Shown here: in pieces, positions 8,390-16,507 of the stretch | How the letters are laid out: every line of letters starts with the position of its first letter | Numbering within the stretch: the stretch's first letter is position 1 | NCBI GenBank assembly: GCA_963797475.1 | Contig: CAWCPR010000001.1 | Location: forward strand, 2,852,001 to 2,916,000 | DNA length: 64,000 nt | Direction: 5' to 3' | Source: CAWCPR01 sp963797475 | GTDB lineage: Bacteria > Chloroflexota > Anaerolineae > Anaerolineales > UBA4823 | Position numbers and translations under genes: made by a program | Notes under the pieces: generated by a model | The model's input: the letters and a program-made list of their open reading frames with translations, nothing else | What the model was told of the DNA's origin: nothing | Database searches by the model: none

Positions 8390-9526
8390 ATGGATGCCAG
8401 TCTGGAAGACTCGATCTTGCCGGTAGAAAATTACGATCCTATCGGGCGCTTTTTTCGCGAGAGCCTCCACTTAACTCCTTGGGGCTTTGGTATCCTGGTT
8501 CTGGTCGCCAATGTGATCGTCGACGCATGGCTGGGATGGCGATTTAATATATTTATCACTGCGAAAGATTCTGCATACCCAGGCCTGTTGCAGGATTTAA
8601 CCGCCCTGGTAGTGGATTTTGTTTCAATGCCGGTCATCGCTGGCATCTACTTGTGGACTCCAATTGGCGCAACAAAATTATTCCGCCAGCTTCTCCAGGC
8701 GCGTGTTTTTAAGTCGGAAGAAATCGTTGTCGAGACAGTCAACGAAAGCCGGCCCCTTTTCAAAAACCGCTATATTTTTTATGGGTTTTTGGCGCTCTCT
8801 TTACTGTATATGCTCTCTCAACTTGGGGCTTATCTCGGATGGGTCCCCTGGAAGTCGGCCGGCGGCTACCTCGACTCGAATCCGGCGATGAGCTATTTTC
8901 GCGGTCCTTTTTGGTTCCTCAATCTTTATACCCTGGCTTTCGGGGCTTATAACGTTGCGATCACCGTGATGACATTGCGGAAGATGTTTCGAACGAAAGA
9001 GATTAAAATCCTGCCGCTCCATCCCGACCGCTGCGGAGGGTTGATCAGCATCAGTCAATATTCGATGAGAGTTGCCTGGGCGATCGCCTCGGCTGGCCTG
9101 GTGATCTCTGCCGCAGCCGTTTATGAAATTTCCCACCGGTCGCTCGGCGCTGCTTATCCGATCATTTTGGGGATCATTGTTTACCTGATTTTCGCTCCGG
9201 TATTCTTCTTTTGGCCGTTAGGCACCGCTCATAATGCCATGCAGGAGGCCAAGGATGCTGAACTGTTGAAATTTGCCCATCGATTCGACAGCGTTTACGA
9301 ACAGTTGAAGAGCAATCTGGAAAACAAGGAACAGGATTTCGAAGCGGATCTAAAAAAGCTTGAAAATTTAAAGAAGCTGTATGGGATTGCCTCAGAATTT
9401 CCCGTGTGGCCTTTTGATATCAGTAACCTGCGGCGTTTCTTCACGGTGGTGACAGCTCCTCTGGTCCCGGTGCTGATTTCGATCTTGATCGATCTGGCGA
9501 CTTCCCTACTGCCGTTCGGCGGTTGA
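8390..9526 (+). CDS. Polytopic membrane protein of unknown function
   Basis: The protein is not recognised. It has 378 residues and about six hydrophobic helices in the first 290 (for example WGFGILVLVANVIVDAWLGW and IFYGFLALSLLYMLSQLGAY), a coiled-coil segment of about 50 residues (FDSVYEQLKSNLENKEQDFEADL) and a final membrane helix. The coiled coil would lie on one side of the membrane between the last two helices. The frame can also start at a TTG overlapping the upstream stop; the ATG 18 nt further in is preferred. It may be cotranscribed with the nuclease upstream. Confidence 0.7.
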   Translation: MDASLEDSILPVENYDPIGRFFRESLHLTPWGFGILVLVANVIVDAWLGWRFNIFITAKDSAYPGLLQDLTALVVDFVSMPVIAGIYLWTPIGATKLFRQLLQARVFKSEEIVVETVNESRPLFKNRYIFYGFLALSLLYMLSQLGAYLGWVPWKSAGGYLDSNPAMSYFRGPFWFLNLYTLAFGAYNVAITVMTLRKMFRTKEIKILPLHPDRCGGLISISQYSMRVAWAIASAGLVISAAAVYEISHRSLGAAYPIILGIIVYLIFAPVFFFWPLGTAHNAMQEAKDAELLKFAHRFDSVYEQLKSNLENKEQDFEADLKKLENLKKLYGIASEFPVWPFDISNLRRFFTVVTAPLVPVLISILIDLATSLLPFGG

Positions 9527-9542
9527 TCGACCAACTAATTAA

Positions 9543-11345
9543 ATGAAACCGCTGTCTGTGCGCTGCGGATTGAAAACTTCACCGGCAGGCTCGTTTATCG
9601 TCTCCATTGGCCTGTTCCTTTTGGTTTTCTGTTTTTACTTGTACACCCTGGCGCCTTCTCTGAACTGGGCGGATGCTGCCCGCATGCAGATGGACGTGAT
9701 GCTGGGTGGGTCATCTTATGCTTACCTGGAAGAAGTCAGCCATTTGGCGACCGATGGTTTGCCCTTCGACCGCCTGGGAGTGGCTGCCTGGGATCACCCT
9801 CTATATGTCATGGTAGGCCATTTATTCGCCCAACTGCCCATCGGCGAGCCCTTATATCGCATTAATTTGCTGTCTGCCCTGGCTGGCGCGCTTGCCATCA
9901 GCCTGTTGTTCTTTTTGGGAGAATATCTCATAAGAAACCATTGGGCAGTTTTGCTCGGCGCGTTAGCCCTGGCGGTTTCCCATACTTTTTGGTTTCATTC
10001 CGTGACGAGTGAGGTGTATACGCTCAATATCCTCTTATTTATTTGCCTGCTGGGTTTGGCTCTCTATTGGCTGCAGAAAAAGGATTGGCGTATCCTGATA
10101 GGATTTTCCCTGGTTGGAGGCCTGGGGCTTGCCAATCACCGCTTGTTTGTCTTGCCGCTGGTCACGGCCGTTGCTTACATGATCAAAACCTGGATTGTGG
10201 CTAAAGCAGGTTCATCTCGGGTGAAGGATCTGTTCTCATTAAAGCTTTGGAAGGGATGGGTAAAAACGCTGTGGGGTTGGCCAGTATTGATCGTCGTGAT
10301 TGCCTTCCTGGTTGGATTTGCGCCTTGGTGGGTTCAGTTCGGGCGCATGGCCCGCCTGCTTGGTGTAGGGCCGACCCTGGAGATGGCGACAACGTTTAAG
10401 TTAATCGAAAGCAGGCTTGCCTCTGGGTCGTGGGAGGGGCTTGTCCGCAACCTGGCGCTTTATCTCGCCTGGCTGACCTACCAGTTCACTCCGCTCGGCG
10501 TAGGCCTGGGCGCTTATGGGTTTTTGCGGATGCGTGGCCAAAGGCCTCTACTTTTTTGGTTTCTAATTGCCATGCTTGGGATCCATATCGCTTTTTCAGC
10601 GAACTTTTCGGTCGCCGATCAATTTAACTTCCACCTACCCTCGTACACGATCTTTGCCCTCGGGATGATGTGGGGCGCTGCTGAGCTGCAGCGCATTTTG
10701 AAGAATAAAATTTCGCACGGCAGCGCCCTCCTGGATGGACTTTTCCAGATCGGATTCCTGGTCTTTACAGTGCTGGCAGCCCCCGCTTTGTATGTCATTA
10801 CGCCTGCCCTTTTACGCCAGCTAGGCGTAAGTGAAGCAACGGTTGGGATTTATCCCATCGGCACGGGCGTTCGCGATACCCTGGGGTACTTTCTGAATCC
10901 CAATAAACGCGGCGATGACTCGGCTGCAATCTTCGGTCGCTCAACCCTGGAACGCCTTGCTCCCCAGGCGATCGTATTAACCCCAAAAACCAGCGAGCAA
11001 GAAGCTTACGTCATCTTGCGCTACTTTCAAAAGGTGGAGGGGCTTCGCCCGGATGTCCGCCTGGATATGCTCCTGTTTGGCCCGAGCGACGATATGCCCG
11101 CAACCGTCCTCATGCTGATCCGCCAGCAAATCGGGTGCCGGCCGATTTACCTGTCTTCCCTGAATCCGGTTTCATTTCCAGCGACGGAACTATACGAGGA
11201 ATTCAAGCTCGTCCCGGAAGCGAACCTGTACCGGGTATTGCCTCGCCAGCCGGCGCCGGCTGATCTTGCCTGCCCAGACCTTGAGGCGAACGTAGGCAGA
11301 GTCTCTTTAAACGAACTGATCCAAAGAGCGCTGCGTTGGAAATAA
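9543..11345 (+). CDS. DUF2723-type membrane glycosyltransferase-like protein
   Basis: This 600-residue integral membrane protein has about a dozen helices. After the first helix comes the DUF2723 signature (YTLAPSLNWADAARMQ), an acidic loop resembling that of PMT/GT-C enzymes, and then WDHPLYVMVGHLFAQLPIGE and FWFHSVTSEVYTLN. The C-terminal 150 residues form a soluble domain. Family members are thought to transfer sugars from lipid carriers outside the membrane; the acceptor is unknown. No other glycan genes flank it. Confidence 0.75.
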   Translation: MKPLSVRCGLKTSPAGSFIVSIGLFLLVFCFYLYTLAPSLNWADAARMQMDVMLGGSSYAYLEEVSHLATDGLPFDRLGVAAWDHPLYVMVGHLFAQLPIGEPLYRINLLSALAGALAISLLFFLGEYLIRNHWAVLLGALALAVSHTFWFHSVTSEVYTLNILLFICLLGLALYWLQKKDWRILIGFSLVGGLGLANHRLFVLPLVTAVAYMIKTWIVAKAGSSRVKDLFSLKLWKGWVKTLWGWPVLIVVIAFLVGFAPWWVQFGRMARLLGVGPTLEMATTFKLIESRLASGSWEGLVRNLALYLAWLTYQFTPLGVGLGAYGFLRMRGQRPLLFWFLIAMLGIHIAFSANFSVADQFNFHLPSYTIFALGMMWGAAELQRILKNKISHGSALLDGLFQIGFLVFTVLAAPALYVITPALLRQLGVSEATVGIYPIGTGVRDTLGYFLNPNKRGDDSAAIFGRSTLERLAPQAIVLTPKTSEQEAYVILRYFQKVEGLRPDVRLDMLLFGPSDDMPATVLMLIRQQIGCRPIYLSSLNPVSFPATELYEEFKLVPEANLYRVLPRQPAPADLACPDLEANVGRVSLNELIQRALRWK

Positions 11346-11386
11346 GCCGTCGTTAAGATGAAGATATAGGTTGGGCGCACTTTGGT

Positions 11387-11408
11387 GTTAACCGAAGGTT
11401 AGCCAGCC
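11387..11408 (-). repeat. Short hairpin element, copy 2
   Basis: Read on the minus strand this is GGCTGGCTAACCTTCGGTTAAC, which matches copy 1 at 2582-2603 at 21 of 22 positions. It lies just downstream of the DUF2723 gene. Confidence 0.5.
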
Positions 11409-11520
11409 ACACTTATGATATGAGACAACCTATCAAAATAGGGATCAACGATTTACACAATGCTTTGGACGTATTTGCCCGTTCGGATCTCAACTTCCTC
11501 ATGCTTCAAGACACTCTCGT

Positions 11521-12267
11521 ATGGAAAAACCATCCGATAGAACCGGTGTAAAAATGGCAGCCTGGGTTCAGGCCGGGGATCCACTCTGGCGATGGTACCT
11601 TTCTTCGCTGGTTTACCGGTTTTCCTATCTTCAAATAGCCCACCAGGTAGACGCCGACCTGCTGCAGTATTTGGGCAAGCGGATTCAGGGGGCGGTTGTG
11701 TTGGACTGCGGCTGTGGCCCCGGGGTCGTCGTCGAAAAGCTGTTGCGGCATGGCGCGGCGCGGGTAGTTGCCCTGGACGCCAACCCGGCAATGCTGGCTC
11801 AAACCCGCCGGCGCCTAGCAGCCTGCACTGGCGAAGAGGTCGTGACGGTCCAGGCCGCCTTCAATCCGCAGCTTTTCAAAGACCTGAGGAAAGGTTTTCC
11901 AGAACGTCCGGGGTGGGATTTGATCCTGTTTAAACGTAGCCTTTATATGCGGCCCGAAGAAGCCGCCCTGCTCCTGAGCGCAGCCGGGAAACAGCTTGCG
12001 CCTGGCGGGACCCTGGCCGTGATTCACCCCGAGCGTTCGCTCGCACGATACGCCTTTGGACCTGGTTGGCAAATCCGGTCTTATACCTTCTACCATCTTT
12101 TTAACCGCTTCATCAGTTTATTCGCCGACCGGTTTGGTTTCGGGCTGTATACCCTGTACACCCAGGCGGAACTTCTGGAGCTCGTTCGCCAGGCGCATCC
12201 CGGATGGAAAGTGGAATTTATCCCCAGCCGGCAAAAAGCATATAACTTGGTTGCAGCCTGGCGCTAA
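11521..12267 (+). CDS. Class I SAM-dependent methyltransferase
   Basis: This 248-residue Rossmann-fold methyltransferase carries motif I VLDCGCGPGVVVEKLL at about residues 60-75, motif II VVALDANPAML, and a post-core region SAAGKQLAPGGTLAVIHPE. The C-terminal 80 residues are aromatic-rich and may bind a small hydrophobic substrate. The substrate cannot be named. A second methyltransferase of a different subgroup follows 44 bp later, so the two may act in one pathway. Confidence 0.8.
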   Translation: MEKPSDRTGVKMAAWVQAGDPLWRWYLSSLVYRFSYLQIAHQVDADLLQYLGKRIQGAVVLDCGCGPGVVVEKLLRHGAARVVALDANPAMLAQTRRRLAACTGEEVVTVQAAFNPQLFKDLRKGFPERPGWDLILFKRSLYMRPEEAALLLSAAGKQLAPGGTLAVIHPERSLARYAFGPGWQIRSYTFYHLFNRFISLFADRFGFGLYTLYTQAELLELVRQAHPGWKVEFIPSRQKAYNLVAAWR

Positions 12268-12311
12268 CATGCTATTTGCGTAGAGCCTTCATTTAATAGG
12301 AAGGGTGATCT

Positions 12312-13064
12312 GTGAAGGACGAAGCTCTCGGTAAAGAGCGATCAAGCCGTCTGGTCTTGGATGCATTGCCCTTTTTTAGCCTGCCATTTTACCGGCTTCT
12401 GGCAAAAACGCTGCATATCAAGTGGATGTTTTTCCGCCGGGGCGGTAAGAAGTATAGCGAATATTTAACCGAATATTATTCACGGGCTAACAACCCTTAT
12501 TGGGAAGTGATCGAGGACAAATGGGCGCCGGTACGCTCCAGCATGGTTGAGCTGGCTGAGCTCAAGCCGGGTGAAACCGTGCTCGACCTGGCTACTGGGG
12601 TCGGATTCCAGGCGGCTGCATTTGCCGCCCGCAGTCACTTTACGGTTGGGATGGATTATATTTTCGACCGCACTCTGTTGGCCAGGAAGCGGCATCCACA
12701 GGCCATCTTAAGTTGGGTGGTTGCAGATGCGTCCAATTTGCCTTTCAGGGAAAACGCTTTTGACGTTGTCGCCGTAAGCCTGGCTTTGCACGACATGCCT
12801 GTGCCGGTTATGAAGCATGCTTTAGGCGAGATTTACCGGGTTGCCCGGCGGCGAGTGGTCATTGTCGAACCCCAGGCGCCGGGCCATCCTCTTTTACGCC
12901 TGCTCTACCTCGGAATAGCCGTGGTATTCGATGAATTGATCTGGATAAAAGATTATCTCGAGAATGATCTCCAGGCGCTGCTCGCCGAAGCCCGTTTGAA
13001 GCTGGTGGTCCGGCAGCAGTGTTTCCATAATATTCTTACGCTCTATAGCTGCGACCCAGTTTAA
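12312..13064 (+). CDS. UbiE/Coq5-like SAM-dependent methyltransferase
   Basis: A 250-residue methyltransferase with motif I ETVLDLATGVGFQAAAFA, then VVADASNLPFRENAFDVV and IYRVARRRVVIVEPQ, the pattern of UbiE-type C- or small-molecule methyltransferases. It begins with GTG behind GGAAGGG. The N-terminal 70 residues (LPFFSLPFYRLLAKTLHIKW) are amphipathic and suggest membrane contact. The substrate is unknown. Confidence 0.8.
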   Translation: MKDEALGKERSSRLVLDALPFFSLPFYRLLAKTLHIKWMFFRRGGKKYSEYLTEYYSRANNPYWEVIEDKWAPVRSSMVELAELKPGETVLDLATGVGFQAAAFAARSHFTVGMDYIFDRTLLARKRHPQAILSWVVADASNLPFRENAFDVVAVSLALHDMPVPVMKHALGEIYRVARRRVVIVEPQAPGHPLLRLLYLGIAVVFDELIWIKDYLENDLQALLAEARLKLVVRQQCFHNILTLYSCDPV

Positions 13065-13221
13065 GAAGGAGCAAGGGACGCTTCGGCATGCCCGGTTGTG
13101 GACCCGGCTTTGCGTGACCTGGACGAGCGCCGTCTTTTTTGCGCGGCGATAGGGCTCATAACGAATGTAACCGGAATCGTGTGACGATCTACTCTTCCCT
13201 GAGCTCGCCAGAATAATATAC

Positions 13222-13249
13222 AATCATATTCAGACTATTGAATATGATT
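13222..13249. promoter_or_regulatory. ArsR operator
   Basis: A perfect inverted repeat, AATCATATTCA / TGAATATGATT, has 11-bp arms and a 6-bp spacer. It ends 16 bp before the arsR start codon. The ATTCA...TGAAT core is the layout of ArsR/SmtB operators. A TATACA-like -10 overlaps its left edge, so bound repressor would block polymerase. Confidence 0.75.
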
Positions 13250-13265
13250 TGGCAGGTAGGTCAGC

Positions 13266-13640
13266 ATGGATTTATTTGAAGAGCAGGTCGAGTTATATAA
13301 AGCTTTGTCCCATCCGGTTCGCCTGGCGATCCTGGGCATCTTACGCGATGGCGAGGAATGCGTCTGCCACATGGAGGCGGTGCTTGGCCTGCGCCAGGCC
13401 TATATCTCCCAGCAGTTGATGACCTTGCGGGATATCAACCTGGTAGAAAACCGCCGGGACGGGTGGAATAATTTTTACAGGGTCATCAAGCCGGAAATTT
13501 ATGCGGTGATCGATGCCGCCCTGGAATTGTACGGCAGGCCGCGCTTTGATTTTAATCAGTCCCTGCTTTTGGATTTCAAGCCCGCAGATTGCTGCTGCCC
13601 CAAGTGCAGCACCGGGCAGACCCTTGCGGAGGAAAAATGA
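13266..13640 (+). CDS. ArsR-family repressor
   Basis: This 124-residue winged-helix protein starts with YKALSHPVRLAILGIL and has ECVCHMEAVLGLRQAYISQQLMTL as the recognition helix region. ECVC matches the ELCVC thiolate site of ArsR-type sensors, and the tail CCCPKC gives further thiols. It could therefore sense As(III), Sb(III), another soft metal or thiol redox state. It is the first gene of a seven-gene unit and sits directly behind a palindromic operator, so autoregulation is likely. No arsenite pump or arsenate reductase is present here. Confidence 0.85.
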   Translation: MDLFEEQVELYKALSHPVRLAILGILRDGEECVCHMEAVLGLRQAYISQQLMTLRDINLVENRRDGWNNFYRVIKPEIYAVIDAALELYGRPRFDFNQSLLLDFKPADCCCPKCSTGQTLAEEK

Positions 13641-14086
13641 CAGAATTCCTTGAAACCACCGTGGACAAGTTTATCTTCCGGGTGGCGACCGACCGGTACT
13701 ACAACCAGGAAGGCCTGTGGGCTAAAGCGGATGGGGATCGAGTCCGCATCGGCTTATCCGATTTCATCCAGCAGCGCAGCGGGGACGTGGCCTTCGCTGA
13801 GGTAAAACCGGAAGACACCGAGCTCCATTTCGGGGACGAAGTCGCCGTGATCGAAACCATCAAGGTAAACATTGCTTTCTCTTCCCCGGTTTCCGGAAAG
13901 ACGGTCGAGGTTAATCCGGCGATGGAAGATGGACCGGAGGCGATCAACCAGGATCCGTATGGCGCGGGCTGGCTGGCGGTGATCCAGGCCTCGGATTGGG
14001 AAGCCGACCGGTTAAAGCTGCTGGATGCGGAAGCCTATTTCGCTCGCATGAAAGAGGAAGCGGAAAACGAGGTAAAAAAACCATGA
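13637..14086 (+). CDS. Glycine-cleavage H-protein-like lipoyl carrier
   Basis: This 149-residue protein has the H-protein barrel and the lipoylation site Lys76 in VIETIKVN, followed by SPVSGKTVEVNPAM and QDPYGAGWLAVI. No gcvT or gcvP gene is near. It overlaps arsR by ATGA and the next gene by ATGA, so it is translated as part of the ArsR operon. Free-standing H-like proteins of this kind can serve as lipoyl carriers outside glycine cleavage. Its company with OsmC, AhpD-like and thioredoxin-like proteins suggests an electron-carrier role. Confidence 0.85.
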   Translation: MTEFLETTVDKFIFRVATDRYYNQEGLWAKADGDRVRIGLSDFIQQRSGDVAFAEVKPEDTELHFGDEVAVIETIKVNIAFSSPVSGKTVEVNPAMEDGPEAINQDPYGAGWLAVIQASDWEADRLKLLDAEAYFARMKEEAENEVKKP

Positions 14087-14514
14087 ACGAACCCGCCTCA
14101 AATGAAACTGCCCATAAAGTGGTGATCGTGCCATGCAGCGGCATTGGAAAGACCTATGGCACGGTCAGCCGCGAGGCGGCTTACGAGATCACCGAAGCGG
14201 TGCGGCCTCAAGAAACGCAGCTTGTGGCGCTTTCCCTGCTGGTTTTGGGAGATGAAGCTGCCCGCGAGGCGGTAGCGGCATACCCGGCGGTGACTATCGA
14301 CGGCTGCAAGCTGGCTTGCGCCACGAAGATGGTGCAGGAAAGCGGCGGCAAGATCGCCAGAGACTTTGCGGTGCTCGAGGTGTACCGGCGCTATAAACAA
14401 TTTAAACCTCAAGGCATCGCCGAATTAAACGAGGGCGGGCAAAAGCTGGCGCGGGCCCTGGCAGAAGAGATCGCTGGCGTGGTGGATGAGATCCAAGGAG
14501 GCCAGAATGGTTGA
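14083..14514 (+). CDS. DGC-type putative zinc/metal-binding protein 1
   Basis: This 143-residue protein carries the cysteines of the DGC family: VVIVPCSGIGKTYG at the N-terminus and IDGCKLACATKM in the middle. Such proteins are often found beside ArsR regulators and thioredoxin-like proteins; a metal- or persulfide-binding role is suspected but not shown. The ATG overlaps the upstream stop (ATGA). The next gene is a longer homologue, so the pair arose by duplication. Confidence 0.7.
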   Translation: MNEPASNETAHKVVIVPCSGIGKTYGTVSREAAYEITEAVRPQETQLVALSLLVLGDEAAREAVAAYPAVTIDGCKLACATKMVQESGGKIARDFAVLEVYRRYKQFKPQGIAELNEGGQKLARALAEEIAGVVDEIQGGQNG

Positions 14515-15244
14515 GCTGCCCACGAAAAAAGTTGGCATCGTCGCCTGTTCCGGCGAAGAGCTGCCAGAAGGCACGGTCACCCGCCTCGCGGCCCTGAAGG
14601 TATTGGAGCAGTTGCGCCCTGGAGAGACGGTGACGATTTGCCTGCCGTTGTTTCTGGCCGGCGGCGAAGGAGACCGGGCTTTCGCCCGCTTTTATCCAAC
14701 CATTGCAGTGGATGGCTGTGAAAAGCGCTGCGCGGCGCGGGCCACGCAGATGTATTCGGGCAAACCGGCAGCCAGCCTGGTAGTCAGCGAGCTACTGGCA
14801 GAGTCCGGCCTGGAGGCGCCCCAAGGCTGCCGCCGGCTGAACGAGGCCGGCCTGAAAGCCGTTGATCTCAGCGCGGCGCGCATGGCGGAGATGGTCGACG
14901 AACTGCTTGAGAAGCGCTGGAGCCGTCGAACGGGGGAAATCATGGTACCCGAGGAGATTGAAGTTGCACACGAGCCGCTGCAGGCTACCTGTTCCTGCGG
15001 GTCAGGGATACCGGTCCAGAAAGTTTCCATTGGCGGTCAACAGGTAACCCTCATCGCCTTGCCGCTGATCTTCGAGCAGATGCATACGGCGGGTAAGTTG
15101 CCCTCAGAGGCTGTAGCACGAGAGCTGTTTGAGACGGTGAAGGTCTATAACCCTGTCCCTGAAGGTGCAGAAGACGCCTACACAGAAACGATCTTAGGCG
15201 AGTACATCGCCTTTTGCCAAGAAAAGGAGTTGGTCCATGAGTAA
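14507..15244 (+). CDS. DGC-type putative zinc/metal-binding protein 2, extended
   Basis: A 245-residue protein. Residues of about 1-125 repeat the DGC pattern of the preceding gene (VGIVACSGEELPEG and VDGCEKRCAAR). The C-terminal half has CSCGSG followed by a conserved helical region (ALPLIFEQM, YTETILGEY) that I do not recognise. AAGGAGG precedes the ATG at 14507, which lies within the end of the upstream gene. A thiolate metal- or sulfur-handling role in the ArsR operon is inferred from the cysteines and context only. Confidence 0.65.
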   Translation: MVELPTKKVGIVACSGEELPEGTVTRLAALKVLEQLRPGETVTICLPLFLAGGEGDRAFARFYPTIAVDGCEKRCAARATQMYSGKPAASLVVSELLAESGLEAPQGCRRLNEAGLKAVDLSAARMAEMVDELLEKRWSRRTGEIMVPEEIEVAHEPLQATCSCGSGIPVQKVSIGGQQVTLIALPLIFEQMHTAGKLPSEAVARELFETVKVYNPVPEGAEDAYTETILGEYIAFCQEKELVHE

Positions 15245-15737
15245 AACAGCCACCTACCACACCACCGTAAACTGGAAGGAGGAGCATTGGGGCCACATCG
15301 CTATGGGCAACGGGCCGGAGATGGATTTCTCTGCCCCGCCGGACGCCGAGGGTCACCCGGGCGTGTTCACGCCGGAAGACGCCTTTGTCGCCGCCGCCAA
15401 TACCTGCGTCATGATGATGTTCATCTGGGCGGTCGAGCGCTTCAAGCTCAACCTGATTTCCTACGAATGCAGGGCGGAAGGTACCAAGCTCATCGAGCTG
15501 GACCGCACCGAAATCTTCACCCACCTGCGCCTGTGGCCGCAAATCCGCGTCGAAGCTGGCAGCGACAATCCCGCCGCGGTCGAAGCGCGTGTGCGCCGGG
15601 CGCTTCAGGCGGCCCAGAAATACAGTCTGGTAGCAAACTCGGTGAAGTCCGAAGTTATTGTCGAACCCACAATAGAAATCTTGCGTGGTGAAACTGTCCC
15701 CAATAGGGCTCTTGAACCCATCCAACCCGTAAGTTAA
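15237..15737 (+). CDS. OsmC-family peroxidase-like protein, single active cysteine
   Basis: This is a 166-residue OsmC fold with the first catalytic cysteine in AANTCVMMMF (Cys57). In OsmC/Ohr enzymes a second cysteine sits in a C-terminal KYCPVS-like motif. Here the matching segment is AQKYSLVANS, so Ser130 appears to replace it. Peroxide reduction would then need an outside thiol. Ohr/OsmC enzymes are known to be reduced by lipoylated proteins, and a lipoyl carrier is encoded three genes upstream. Translation overlaps the upstream stop by 8 nt. Confidence 0.8.
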   Translation: MSKTATYHTTVNWKEEHWGHIAMGNGPEMDFSAPPDAEGHPGVFTPEDAFVAAANTCVMMMFIWAVERFKLNLISYECRAEGTKLIELDRTEIFTHLRLWPQIRVEAGSDNPAAVEARVRRALQAAQKYSLVANSVKSEVIVEPTIEILRGETVPNRALEPIQPVS

Positions 15738-15753
15738 ATAATAGGAGACTGAA

Positions 15754-16002
15754 ATGTTAACGATAAAAATCCTTGGACCTGGCTGCGATAACTGCAAAAA
15801 GATGGAAGCAGTGGCCCGCCAGGCGGCGGCCGGCATGAGCCTGGCGGCCAATTTTGTCAAAGTTACCGATTGGGCCGAGATCAAAAAGTACCCCATCCTG
15901 GCTACCCCCGGGCTGGTCATCGACGAAAAACTGGTCTGCGGCGGTCGCATCCCCAACCAAGCGGAAGTCTCCAGTTGGCTGGCAGATGCCGTGATGGCAT
16001 AA
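15754..16002 (+). CDS. Small thioredoxin-fold CxxC protein
   Basis: An 82-residue protein with ILGPGCDNCKKMEAV (Cys11 and Cys14) and the cis-proline segment ILATPGLVID. It matches the small redox-active disulfide protein 2 / TM0979-like group often found in ArsR operons. The short form lacks helix 1 of thioredoxin. It probably shuttles electrons or sulfur between the cysteine proteins of the operon. Confidence 0.85.
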   Translation: MLTIKILGPGCDNCKKMEAVARQAAAGMSLAANFVKVTDWAEIKKYPILATPGLVIDEKLVCGGRIPNQAEVSSWLADAVMA

Positions 16003-16022
16003 GTGACAATTTCTGGGCAATC

Positions 16023-16403
16023 ATGTGTAGCGTGAACTACGTCGAATTAAGAAAGCATCTTGAAGAGCGTTTGACCCAATTGGGCAAAGAGATCCCCGGA
16101 CCGATGACCGGGTTTGCCCGTCTGCATCGCAAAGGGGTGGAAGATGGGGCACTCAGCGGCAAAGTTAAGGAGCTCATGGCCTTGGCGATCAGCATTGTGG
16201 TGGGCTGTGAAGGCTGCATTGCCTATCACGTGCAGGATGCCATCCAGGCAGGCGCCACGCGCGGCGAGCTTCTTGAGGCGGTCGGCGTGGGTCTGTTTAT
16301 GGGCGGCGGTCCGGGCTCGATTTATGCCGCTCATGCTCTGGATGCTATCGAACAGATGCTGCCGGTGTTCCAGGCCGCCGAAGAAGGTTCGGCGGCGGCA
16401 TAA
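16023..16403 (+). CDS. AhpD-like carboxymuconolactone decarboxylase-family protein
   Basis: This 126-residue all-helical protein has the AhpD redox motif GCEGCIAYHV (Cys62, Cys65 and His69). AhpD-type proteins pass electrons from lipoyl groups to peroxidases, which fits the lipoyl carrier and OsmC in the same operon. The start at 16023 lies 21 bp after the thioredoxin-like gene. A strong hairpin follows the stop, marking the operon end. Confidence 0.85.
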   Translation: MCSVNYVELRKHLEERLTQLGKEIPGPMTGFARLHRKGVEDGALSGKVKELMALAISIVVGCEGCIAYHVQDAIQAGATRGELLEAVGVGLFMGGGPGSIYAAHALDAIEQMLPVFQAAEEGSAAA

Positions 16404-16419
16404 AACCGCACCTGATTGT

Positions 16420-16454
16420 GGGATGTCTTGAGGGTTCGCCTTCAAGACATTCCC
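16420..16454 (+). terminator. Hairpin ending the ArsR operon
   Basis: Arms GGGATGTCTTGA and TCAAGACATTCCC pair with one bulged base around a 10-nt loop. The T-tract is weak (GTATCTCTCT), so it could be a terminator or an mRNA-stabilising stem. Confidence 0.55.
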
Positions 16455-16507
16455 GTATCTCTCTCTTCCCAGAATAAAGCCGTTGAAGCCAGATAGGGGA
16501 GGAAGTG

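Noticed and set aside
13266..16403. Calling the ArsR operon an arsenic resistance operon
   Set aside because: No arsenite pump, arsenate reductase or arsenite methyltransferase is present; the ArsR sensor class alone does not show the inducer.
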